From: JAIRTY01 sp050257395
GTDB taxonomy: Bacteria; Actinomycetota; Actinomycetes; Streptosporangiales; Streptosporangiaceae
Direction of reading: 5' to 3'
Length of the DNA stretch: 6,313 bases
NCBI GenBank assembly: GCA_050257395.1
Contig: JBLMWU010000174.1
Coordinates: 1-6,313 of the forward strand
The notes under the pieces are model-generated. The model saw nothing but the letters and a program-made list of their open reading frames with translations. It was not told the DNA's origin and did not search any database. Position numbers and translations under genes: made by a program. Positions 1 to 5,628 of the stretch are shown here, one piece after another (position 1 is the first letter of the stretch; each line of letters starts with the position of its first letter).

Positions 1-750
1 GAGATCGCCTACGTGCTCGAGTGGGCCAGGGTGGCTGCCGCCCGGGTCGGCGAGCTCGACAACGACGACGAGACGATCGCCTCGCTCACGGCCACCGAGG
101 CGGAGCTGTCCGTGCAGGTCACCGAGCTGGCCGCGCGGCTGTCCCGGCTGCGCGCGGAGGCCGGGGAGCGGTTCGCCGCCGACGTCACCGCCGAGCTGGC
201 GGCGCTGGCCATGCCGCACGCCCGGCTGAGCGTGCTGGTTTCGCCCCAGGAGGACTACGGCGCGCACGGGGCGGACGAGGTGGAGATCAGGCTCGCCGCC
301 CACCCGGGTGCACCCGCCCTGCCGCTCACCAAGGGCGCCTCCGGCGGTGAGCTGTCCCGGGTGATGCTGGCCATCGAGGTGGTGTTCGCGGGTGCCGACC
401 CGGTGCCCACGTTCGTGTTCGACGAGGTCGACGCCGGGGTCGGCGGCAAGGCGGCGGTGGAGATCGGGCGCAGGCTGGCCCGGCTGGCCCGGCTCGCGCA
501 GGTGATCGTGGTCACCCACCTGCCGCAGGTCGCGGCGTTCGCCGACGCGCACCTGGTGGTCGAGAAGTCCGGCGACGGCTCGGTCACCAGCAGCGGCGTC
601 ACCAGGCTGGATGACGCGGGCCGGGTGACCGAGCTGTCGCGGATGCTGGCCGGCCTGGAGGACTCGGAGTTCGGCCGGGCCCATGCCGGGGAGCTGCTGG
701 CCGCCGCCGCGGCCGAGCGGCAGGTGTGGGCCGGGGCGGAGGGCCATTAG
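1..750 (+). CDS. recN: DNA repair ATPase RecN, C-terminal part (5' end outside window)
   Basis: RecN is an SMC-like ABC ATPase that acts in recombinational repair of double-strand breaks. The frame is open from base 1 and ends at TAG 748-750, giving 249 visible residues, a little under half of a usual RecN of about 560-590 residues. Visible residues 1-65 look like the end of the coiled-coil arm (charged, Leu/Ala/Glu/Arg-rich). The C-terminal ATPase half follows. It has the ABC signature GASGGELSR at visible residues 112-120, Walker B TFVFDE at 137-142, the D-loop region DAGVGG at 144-149, and the H-loop VTHLPQVA at 171-178, which is very characteristic of RecN. The Walker A half must lie upstream of the window. 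A GTG at 13 would give an open frame but is internal, because homology runs to the window edge. No frameshift or missing motif is seen. By comparison with mycobacteria, an NAD kinase gene would be expected upstream. Confidence 0.96.
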   Translation, partial: EIAYVLEWARVAAARVGELDNDDETIASLTATEAELSVQVTELAARLSRLRAEAGERFAADVTAELAALAMPHARLSVLVSPQEDYGAHGADEVEIRLAAHPGAPALPLTKGASGGELSRVMLAIEVVFAGADPVPTFVFDEVDAGVGGKAAVEIGRRLARLARLAQVIVVTHLPQVAAFADAHLVVEKSGDGSVTSSGVTRLDDAGRVTELSRMLAGLEDSEFGRAHAGELLAAAAAERQVWAGAEGH

Positions 751-792
751 GCTGCTCTGATCACCGCCAGTGGTCTGGCAGGATGGCAGGCA
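751..792 (+). other. 42-bp recN-steA gap with probable steA ribosome binding site
   Basis: This is the only clear intergenic gap in the window. An AGGA at 780-783 lies nine bases before the steA ATG at 793 and is the best Shine-Dalgarno candidate; a GGATGG at 781-786 overlaps it. I see no hairpin with a T-run that would end recN transcription, and no convincing -35/-10 pair within the gap. It is therefore unclear whether steA has its own promoter or is read through from recN. A promoter inside the 3' end of recN is possible. Confidence 0.5.
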
Positions 793-1989
793 ATGAAGGT
801 CCAGCCCCTCAACGCCCCCTGGAAACGCCGGAGCAGGCCCGATGACCTGCCTGGCGTGACCGGGGTCGCCAGGGTGGACCGGCGGACCAAGGATCTCACC
901 AAGCGGCTGCGGCCCGGTGAGATCGCCATCATCGACCACGAGGACCTGGACCGGGTGAGCGCGGAGACGCTGATCGCCCGGCAGGTGGCCGCGGTGGTCA
1001 ACGCGTCGCCCAGCATCAGCGGCCGGTACCCGAACCTGGGCCCCGAGCGGCTGCTCGCAGCGGGGGTCCCGCTCGTGGACGGCACCGGGCCGGACCTGCT
1101 GCGCAAGGTGGCCGAGGGGATGGCGGTCCGGCTGGAGGGCGGCACCCTGTACGCGGACGGCCAGGTGGTGGCCAAGGGCACGCTGCAGACGCCCGAATCG
1201 GTCGCCGCGGCCATGGTCGAGGCCAGGGCGGGGCTGGCCGAGCAGGTCACCGCGTTCGCCGTCAACACCCTCGAGTACGTCCAGCGCGACCTGGACATGC
1301 TGCTGGACAGCGTCGGGGTGCTGGACCTGCGCACCCGGCTCGAAGGCCGGCACGTGCTCGTCGTGGCCAGGGGCTACCACTACCGCGAGGACCTGACCGC
1401 GCTGCGCTCCTACATCCGCGAGTTCAAGCCGGTGAAGATCGGCGTGGACGGCGGGGCGGACGCGCTGCTGGAAGCGGGGTACCGGCCGGACATCATCGTC
1501 GGGGACATGGACTCGGTGTCCGACACCGTGCTGGGCTGCGGCGCGGAGGTCATCGTGCACGCCTACCCGGACGGGCGGGCACCCGGGCTGGCCCGGGTGC
1601 GCAAGCTCGGCCTGGAGTGCGCGCTCTGCCCGGCCGCGGGCACCAGCGAGGACATCGCGCTGCTCATCGCCGACGCCCGGGCGGCCAGCGTGATCGTGGC
1701 CGTCGGCACCCACTTCTCGCTGGAGGAGTTCCTCGACAAGGGCCGTCCCGGCATGGGCAGCACCTTCCTGACCCGGCTGCGGGTCGGCGGCAAGCTGGTG
1801 GACGCCAAGGGCGTGAGCCGGCTGTACCGGCCGCGGGTGTCCGGCTGGGCGGTGGCGGTGCTGGTCGCGGCCGCGTGCGCCGCCGTCCTGGCCATGCTGC
1901 TGGTCACGCCGACCGGCGGGCTCATCATCCGCTACCTCAGCACCCAGTGGGACCTGGTGAAGTACTGGCTGACCGGGTTGTTCCAGTGA
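793..1989 (+). CDS. steA: SteA, cytokinetic-ring / cell-separation protein with TPK-like domain
   Basis: SteA homologues form a membrane-anchored partner of SteB. In Corynebacterium glutamicum the pair was found genetically to be needed for normal daughter-cell separation, linked to activation of peptidoglycan hydrolases. The 398-residue product has the family's N-terminal region, including SPSISGRYPNLGPERLL at 72-88 and GVPLVDGTGPDLL at 91-103. A thiamine-pyrophosphokinase-like domain follows, with VDGGADALLEAGYRPDIIVGD at about 218-238 continuing into the acidic GDMDS motif (237-241), and TSEDIALLIA at 284-293. One strong transmembrane helix lies at about 350-372, followed by a tail of about 26 residues. 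The predicted topology is a cytoplasmic body with the short C-terminus outside. The ATG at 793 is preceded by AGGA at 780-783. The stop overlaps the steB start by four bases. Whether the TPK-like site is catalytic or only structural or nucleotide-binding cannot be told from sequence. The identification is firm; the function comes from the family. Confidence 0.92.
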   Translation: MKVQPLNAPWKRRSRPDDLPGVTGVARVDRRTKDLTKRLRPGEIAIIDHEDLDRVSAETLIARQVAAVVNASPSISGRYPNLGPERLLAAGVPLVDGTGPDLLRKVAEGMAVRLEGGTLYADGQVVAKGTLQTPESVAAAMVEARAGLAEQVTAFAVNTLEYVQRDLDMLLDSVGVLDLRTRLEGRHVLVVARGYHYREDLTALRSYIREFKPVKIGVDGGADALLEAGYRPDIIVGDMDSVSDTVLGCGAEVIVHAYPDGRAPGLARVRKLGLECALCPAAGTSEDIALLIADARAASVIVAVGTHFSLEEFLDKGRPGMGSTFLTRLRVGGKLVDAKGVSRLYRPRVSGWAVAVLVAAACAAVLAMLLVTPTGGLIIRYLSTQWDLVKYWLTGLFQ

Positions 1990-3020
1990 TCGATTTCCGC
2001 TATCACCTCGTGTCCATCGTCGCGGTCTTCCTGGCCCTGGCGCTCGGGGTCGTGTTCGGCGCCGTCGCGATCAAACCGTCCGCGCTCTCGACGCTGCAGA
2101 ACGGTTACGTCCACGAGCAGCACCAGATCGACCAGCTCATCGCCAGCGGCCGGATCAGCCGCCAGCAGCTCGCCGCAGACGAGGCGTTCGCGCTGTCAGC
2201 CGCGCCGCAGCTGCTCGCGCACCTGCTGGACGGCCAGCGGGTGGTGATCGTCGCCGCGCCCGGCGCGCCCGGCAGCGTGACCAGCGGCGTCACCAGGGCG
2301 CTGACCGAGGCCGGGGCCACCGTCAGCGGCCAGGTGCAGCTGCAGGCCCACCTGCTCGACCCCGCTGCCGCCACCCAGCAGGCGCTGAGCCAGCTCGCCC
2401 AGCGGGTCGCGCCGCCGGGCATGACCCTGACCGGGGGCACGGCCATGCAGCGGGCGGGCAGGGTGCTGGCCAGCGCCATCCTCACCGGCGGCGGCCCGAA
2501 CCAGCCCGTGCCCGGGCAGCCGGACAGCACCGGCAGGTCCGTGCTGGCGGGCCTGGCCAGCGCCGGGTTCGTGTCAGTCAGCAGCGGGAACCCCGCGGCC
2601 CGTGCCACGCTGGCTGTCGTGGTGATCCCCGCCAGCCCGCCCGCGGTCAGCGACGCCAACCCGGCCAGCAACTACCTGGTCACCGTGGCCCAGCAGCTCG
2701 GCCTGGCCGGGCACGGGACCGTGGTGGCCGGTACGGTGCCGGGCTCGGTGACCGGCAGCGCCATCGACGTGATGCGCGCCAACAACCGGCGGGCGCACCT
2801 GTCCAGCGTGGACAACGCGGACATGGTCAGCGGCCAGATCACCGTCGTCCAGGCGCTGTACGAGCAGCTGCAGGGGGTGTCCGGGGACTACGGCATCGCC
2901 GGCACGGACGGGGCCGCGCCCACCCCGGCCCCCACCCCGTCGGCCACCGGATCCGGCGCGGCCACGCAGACCGGCCGGGCCCGGGCTGCGGCCACCCCGT
3001 CGGCTGCGGGGCGGCCCTGA
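1986..3020 (+). CDS. steB: SteB / MctB-family envelope protein (often annotated 'copper transporter')
   Basis: The start is GTG 1986, inside the GTGA overlap with steA; the frame is open upstream to 1617, but only from 1986 does the protein begin with the family's MIDFRYHLVSIVAVFLALAL. This gives 344 residues. Residues 8-28 form one N-terminal membrane anchor. After it come a short helical, probably coiled stretch (about 33-80) and a large extracytoplasmic domain. The conserved C-terminal block is HLSSVDNADMVSGQITVVQA (271-290), continuing to a GDYG at 300-303. The M. tuberculosis homologue (MctB, Rv1698) was reported to affect copper resistance. The corynebacterial homologue (SteB) acts with SteA in cell separation. 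No metal-binding Cys/His cluster is visible; the protein has no cysteine. Residues 309-344 are a Pro/Ala/Thr/Gly-rich tail, probably disordered. There is no clear Shine-Dalgarno, so initiation probably depends on coupling to steA. Confidence 0.9.
   Translation: MIDFRYHLVSIVAVFLALALGVVFGAVAIKPSALSTLQNGYVHEQHQIDQLIASGRISRQQLAADEAFALSAAPQLLAHLLDGQRVVIVAAPGAPGSVTSGVTRALTEAGATVSGQVQLQAHLLDPAAATQQALSQLAQRVAPPGMTLTGGTAMQRAGRVLASAILTGGGPNQPVPGQPDSTGRSVLAGLASAGFVSVSSGNPAARATLAVVVIPASPPAVSDANPASNYLVTVAQQLGLAGHGTVVAGTVPGSVTGSAIDVMRANNRRAHLSSVDNADMVSGQITVVQALYEQLQGVSGDYGIAGTDGAAPTPAPTPSATGSGAATQTGRARAAATPSAAGRP
2932..3004 (+). repeat. 13-bp direct repeat in the steB tail
   Basis: CCACCCCGTCGGC occurs at 2932-2944 and again at 2992-3004, exactly 60 bp apart. 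Both copies encode the same type of T-P-S-A peptide, within the low-complexity C-terminal tail of SteB. A shorter related CCCACCCCGGC copy lies just before the first. The stretch probably grew by local duplication, and tail length may vary between relatives. Confidence 0.6.
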
Positions 3021-3982
3021 TGCCGGGCCGGGCGGGGACGCTGGCCGCGCTGGCCACCGCGGGCGTGGCGGCGGGCGCGGGACTCGCCTGCTACCGGGTG
3101 CTGCGGCGGCGGCCGCCCGGCGGCAGCGCGGTGTGGGACCGGACCAACCACCGCGGCGAGCCGGTCACCCTGCTGGAAGGCCCGGCCGTCGCGGCCGGCG
3201 CTGCCACCGGCGCCCTGCTGGGTCCCGGCATCCCGGGCCGGACGCGGGCGGCGCTCGCGGTGGCGGCAGCCGGCGCGGCCGGGTTCGGCGGCTATGACGA
3301 CCTGGCCGGCAGCGGCGACCGGCGCGGGTTCCGCGGCCATCTCGGCGCGCTCGCGTCCGGCGAGGTGACCACCGGCGCCATCAAGCTCGGCGGGATTGGC
3401 GCGTCCGGCCTGGCCGCGGCCGCGCTGCTCGGCGGCGGGCCGGTGGACCTGGCCGTCAACGCCGGGCTGGTCGCGGGCGGGGCCAACCTGCTCAACCTGT
3501 TCGACCTGCGGCCGGGCCGGGCCGTCAAGGTCGCGGTGGCGGGTGGCGGGCTGCTGGCCGCCGCCAGCCCGGCCGCCCGGCCCGCGGTGGCGGCCCCGCT
3601 CGGCGCGGCCGCGGCGCTGCTGCCGGAAGACCTGGCCGAGCGGGCCATGCTCGGCGACGCGGGCGCGAACGCCCTGGGCGCGATGCTCGGGGTGGCCGCG
3701 GCGGCCGCCCTGCCGCGGCGGGCCAGGCTGGCGGTGCTGGCGGTGGTCAGCGGCCTGACCGCGGCCAGCGAGGTGGTCAGCTTCACCGCGGTGATCGCCC
3801 GTACACCCGCGCTGAACTGGGCTGACATGCTGGGCCGGCGTCCGCCTGGGCCGGCCGCGGCGGGCGCAGCCGGGCCGGCGGCCAGCGGGCCGGCCGCGAA
3901 CGGGCCGGCGGCTGACGGGCCGGCCGCGAACGGCTCCAGCCGGGCCGGCGCGGCCGGGACCGGGACAGCGGCCGGCGCGTGA
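3020..3982 (+). CDS. Divergent MraY/WecA/TagO-superfamily (glycosyltransferase 4 family, PNPT) membrane protein
   Basis: The superfamily moves a sugar-1-phosphate from a UDP-sugar onto a polyprenyl phosphate at the cytoplasmic face of the membrane. The product is a 320-residue, very hydrophobic protein with about 8-10 likely membrane segments before residue 260. Motifs appear in superfamily order: NHRGEPVTLLEG at 43-54 (N-terminal loop), GYDDLAGSGDRRGFRGHL at 91-108 with the paired Asp 93/94, GEVTTGAIK at 114-122, ANLLNLFDLRPGRAVK at 155-170 (the NxxNLxD motif, Asp162), and MLGDAGANALGAMLG at 210-224 (the GDxGS-like motif, Asp213). The His-rich loop of MraY/WecA is absent; its place is taken by EVVSFTAVIARTPALNWADMLGRR near 251-274. 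Residues 275-320 are a Gly/Pro/Ala tail with tandem repeats. ATG 3020 overlaps the steB stop by one base (TGATG). The superfamily is confident; the substrate is unknown. It is too divergent to call MraY, which should be in the dcw cluster. Confidence 0.75.
   Translation: MPGRAGTLAALATAGVAAGAGLACYRVLRRRPPGGSAVWDRTNHRGEPVTLLEGPAVAAGAATGALLGPGIPGRTRAALAVAAAGAAGFGGYDDLAGSGDRRGFRGHLGALASGEVTTGAIKLGGIGASGLAAAALLGGGPVDLAVNAGLVAGGANLLNLFDLRPGRAVKVAVAGGGLLAAASPAARPAVAAPLGAAAALLPEDLAERAMLGDAGANALGAMLGVAAAAALPRRARLAVLAVVSGLTAASEVVSFTAVIARTPALNWADMLGRRPPGPAAAGAAGPAASGPAANGPAADGPAANGSSRAGAAGTGTAAGA
3872..3931 (+). repeat. 15-bp tandem repeat, four units encoding GPAA-S/N/D/N
   Basis: There are four head-to-tail 15-bp units, each coding Gly-Pro-Ala-Ala plus Ser, Asn, Asp or Asn (residues 285-304 of the transferase-like protein). 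Units 2 and 4 (3887-3901 and 3917-3931) are identical in DNA. Units 1 and 3 differ from them at several bases. A fifth, separated GPAAA unit is at 3848-3862. The units are multiples of three, so copy-number change would keep the frame. The tail follows the last membrane segment and is probably a flexible terminal extension of no enzymatic role. Confidence 0.85.
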
Positions 3983-5628
3983 GCGGGTCACCGGCCCAGG
4001 CCACCGAGCCGGCCCCGGTGCGGCAGGCGGCCCGCGGGATCGGCCGGGCGGCGGTCCTCATCGGGGTCATCACCGTGGCGTCCCGGGTGATCGGGTTCGG
4101 GCGCCAGTTCGTGTTCGCGCACACCGTCAGCGCCACCTGCCTGGGCACCGCGTACGCCACCGCCAACCAGGTCCCGAACATCATCTACGACGTCGTCCTC
4201 GGCGGCGCCCTGACCAGCGCGGTGGTGCCGTTGCTGGCGGGCGCCGCGGCCGGGCGGTCGGGTCCCGAGCCCGACCCGGGCGCCACCGCCGAGGCCAGCC
4301 GGACCGCCTCCGCCCTGCTCACCTGGACCGTGCTGCTGCTCGCCCCGGCCAGCGCGCTGATCGCACTGGCGGCGCACCCGCTGGTGTCGGTGCTGCTGTC
4401 CGGGTCGCCGCACTGCGGCCAGGCCAGCATGGCGGCGGTCAGCTCGCGGATGCTCGCGGTGTTCGCGCCGCAGATCCTGCTGTACGGGCTGGCGGGGGTG
4501 TTCTACGGGATCCTGCAGGCGCACCACCGGTTCACCGCCCCCGCGCTCGCGCCGGTGCTGTCGAGCCTGGTGGTGATCGCGGCCTACGTGGCGTTCGTGC
4601 CGCTCGGTGACGGATACGAGAACCGGCTGGCCACCCTGCCGCAGCCCGCCGAGCTGATGCTGTCGGTGGGCACCACCGCTGGGGTGGCGGCGCTCGCGCT
4701 GACCGCCCTCGGCCCGGCGCTGCGGCTGCGGCTGCGGCTGCGGCCCACGCTCCGGTTCCCGCCCGGGGTGGCGCGGCGGGCGCGCGGGCTGGCCGCCGTC
4801 GGCATGGCGGCCCTGATCGCCCAGGACGCCGCCGCGGTCGCCGTCATCATGCTGGCGAACGGGCACGGCGGCCGGGGCGCCCTGGTCCTGTACAACTACG
4901 CGTGGCAGGTGTTCTTCCTGCCGTACGCGGTGCTGGCCATCCCCATCGCCACCAGTGCCTTCCCGGCGCTGTCCGCCCGGGACGGCGACAGCTTCGACGA
5001 GACCGCGGCGTCCGCGACCCGCGGGGTCATGCTGGTGTCCTGGCTCGGGGTGGCCCTGCTGGCCGCCGCGGCGGTGCCGGTCGCCCGGCTGTTCGTGTTC
5101 GGCGCCGGCGTCCACCATCTCGCCCAGGCGTTCCTGGCGTTCGCGCCCGGGCTGGTCGGGTACGGGCTTTCCGCGCAGCTGTCCCGGGTGCTGCTGGCCC
5201 GCGGCCGGACCCGGGTCACCGGGACGGCCCTGGCCGCGGGCTGGCTGCTGGTGGTGGTGGCGGACGTGGTGGCGGTGTCCCTGGTGCGGGCCCGGTGGGT
5301 GGTGCCCGCGCTCGGGGTCGGCAACACCATCGGGCTGACCCTGTCCGGGCTCGGCCTGCTGATCGCGGTGCGGCAGGTGCGCGGCCGGGCCGCGCTGCGC
5401 GGGCTGGCCCGGTCGGCGGTGGCGGGCTTCGCGGGCGCGGTGCTGGGCGCGGCCGCGGGCGCGGCGGTGACCCTGGCCGTGCCGGTCCACGGGTTCGTGC
5501 CGAACGCCACGATGGCCGTGGCGGCCTGTACCTGCGCGACCGCGGGATTCGGGGCGGCGGCCTGGGTCCTGGACGGCGGCGACCTGCGGGCGCTGGCGGC
5601 CCGGCTGCGGTCGCGGATGGCCCGGTGA
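3979..5628 (+). CDS. murJ: MurJ/MviN-family lipid II flippase-like protein (MOP superfamily)
   Basis: MurJ flips undecaprenyl-linked peptidoglycan precursor (lipid II) across the membrane. The product is a 549-residue protein with about 14 predicted helices (roughly 24-46, 64-90, 112-134, 155-178, 188-207, 230-249, 268-292, 303-330, 350-372, 383-402, 415-436, 445-466, 477-500, 508-530). The family motif SRVIGFGRQFVFA is at 35-47, NQVPNIIYDVVLGGALTSAV at 63-82, and YNYAWQVFFLPYAVLAIPIA at 305-324, continuing to FPALS at 328-332. Arg36 and Arg42 match E. coli Arg18 and Arg24. The positions of E. coli Arg52 and Arg270 appear not to be Arg (see findings). There is no C-terminal pseudokinase domain, unlike mycobacterial MviN. 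The GTG start at 3979 sits in a GTGA overlap with the previous stop; a GTG at 4018 is an alternative, but coupling favours 3979. Many actinobacteria carry another MurJ near the origin, so this copy may be a paralogue exporting a different lipid-linked glycan. Confidence 0.88.
   Translation: MSGSPAQATEPAPVRQAARGIGRAAVLIGVITVASRVIGFGRQFVFAHTVSATCLGTAYATANQVPNIIYDVVLGGALTSAVVPLLAGAAAGRSGPEPDPGATAEASRTASALLTWTVLLLAPASALIALAAHPLVSVLLSGSPHCGQASMAAVSSRMLAVFAPQILLYGLAGVFYGILQAHHRFTAPALAPVLSSLVVIAAYVAFVPLGDGYENRLATLPQPAELMLSVGTTAGVAALALTALGPALRLRLRLRPTLRFPPGVARRARGLAAVGMAALIAQDAAAVAVIMLANGHGGRGALVLYNYAWQVFFLPYAVLAIPIATSAFPALSARDGDSFDETAASATRGVMLVSWLGVALLAAAAVPVARLFVFGAGVHHLAQAFLAFAPGLVGYGLSAQLSRVLLARGRTRVTGTALAAGWLLVVVADVVAVSLVRARWVVPALGVGNTIGLTLSGLGLLIAVRQVRGRAALRGLARSAVAGFAGAVLGAAAGAAVTLAVPVHGFVPNATMAVAACTCATAGFGAAAWVLDGGDLRALAARLRSRMAR
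4720..4743 (+). repeat. (CTGCGG)4 microsatellite in murJ
   Basis: Four perfect CTGCGG hexamers encode (Leu-Arg)4 at MurJ residues 248-255, continuing into a PTLR sequence. It falls in the loop expected to be cytoplasmic between helices 6 and 7, where positive charge fits the inside-positive rule. Slippage by whole units would add or remove Leu-Arg pairs without breaking the frame. Confidence 0.85.

Noticed and set aside
748..753. TAGGCT as a -10 promoter element for steA
   Set aside because: It fits a loose TANNNT pattern, but no -35-like sequence is found at the right distance, and it overlaps the recN stop codon.
1617..1985. An upstream extension of the steB frame to an earlier start
   Set aside because: The extra 123 residues are Arg/Gly/His-rich and overlap the TPK-like domain of steA. 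Family homology begins exactly at GTG 1986 with MIDFRYHLVS.
2888..3991. A 367-codon open frame on the minus strand opposite the transferase-like gene
   Set aside because: It is Arg/Gly/Ala/Pro-rich with no domain, and it shadows a + strand gene with ordered superfamily motifs.
3988..5490. A 500-codon open frame on the minus strand opposite murJ
   Set aside because: It encodes a low-complexity Arg/Gly/Gln/His-rich product with no recognisable family. Such antisense frames are usual in DNA with GC-rich third positions, and the + strand frame is a clear MurJ-family protein.
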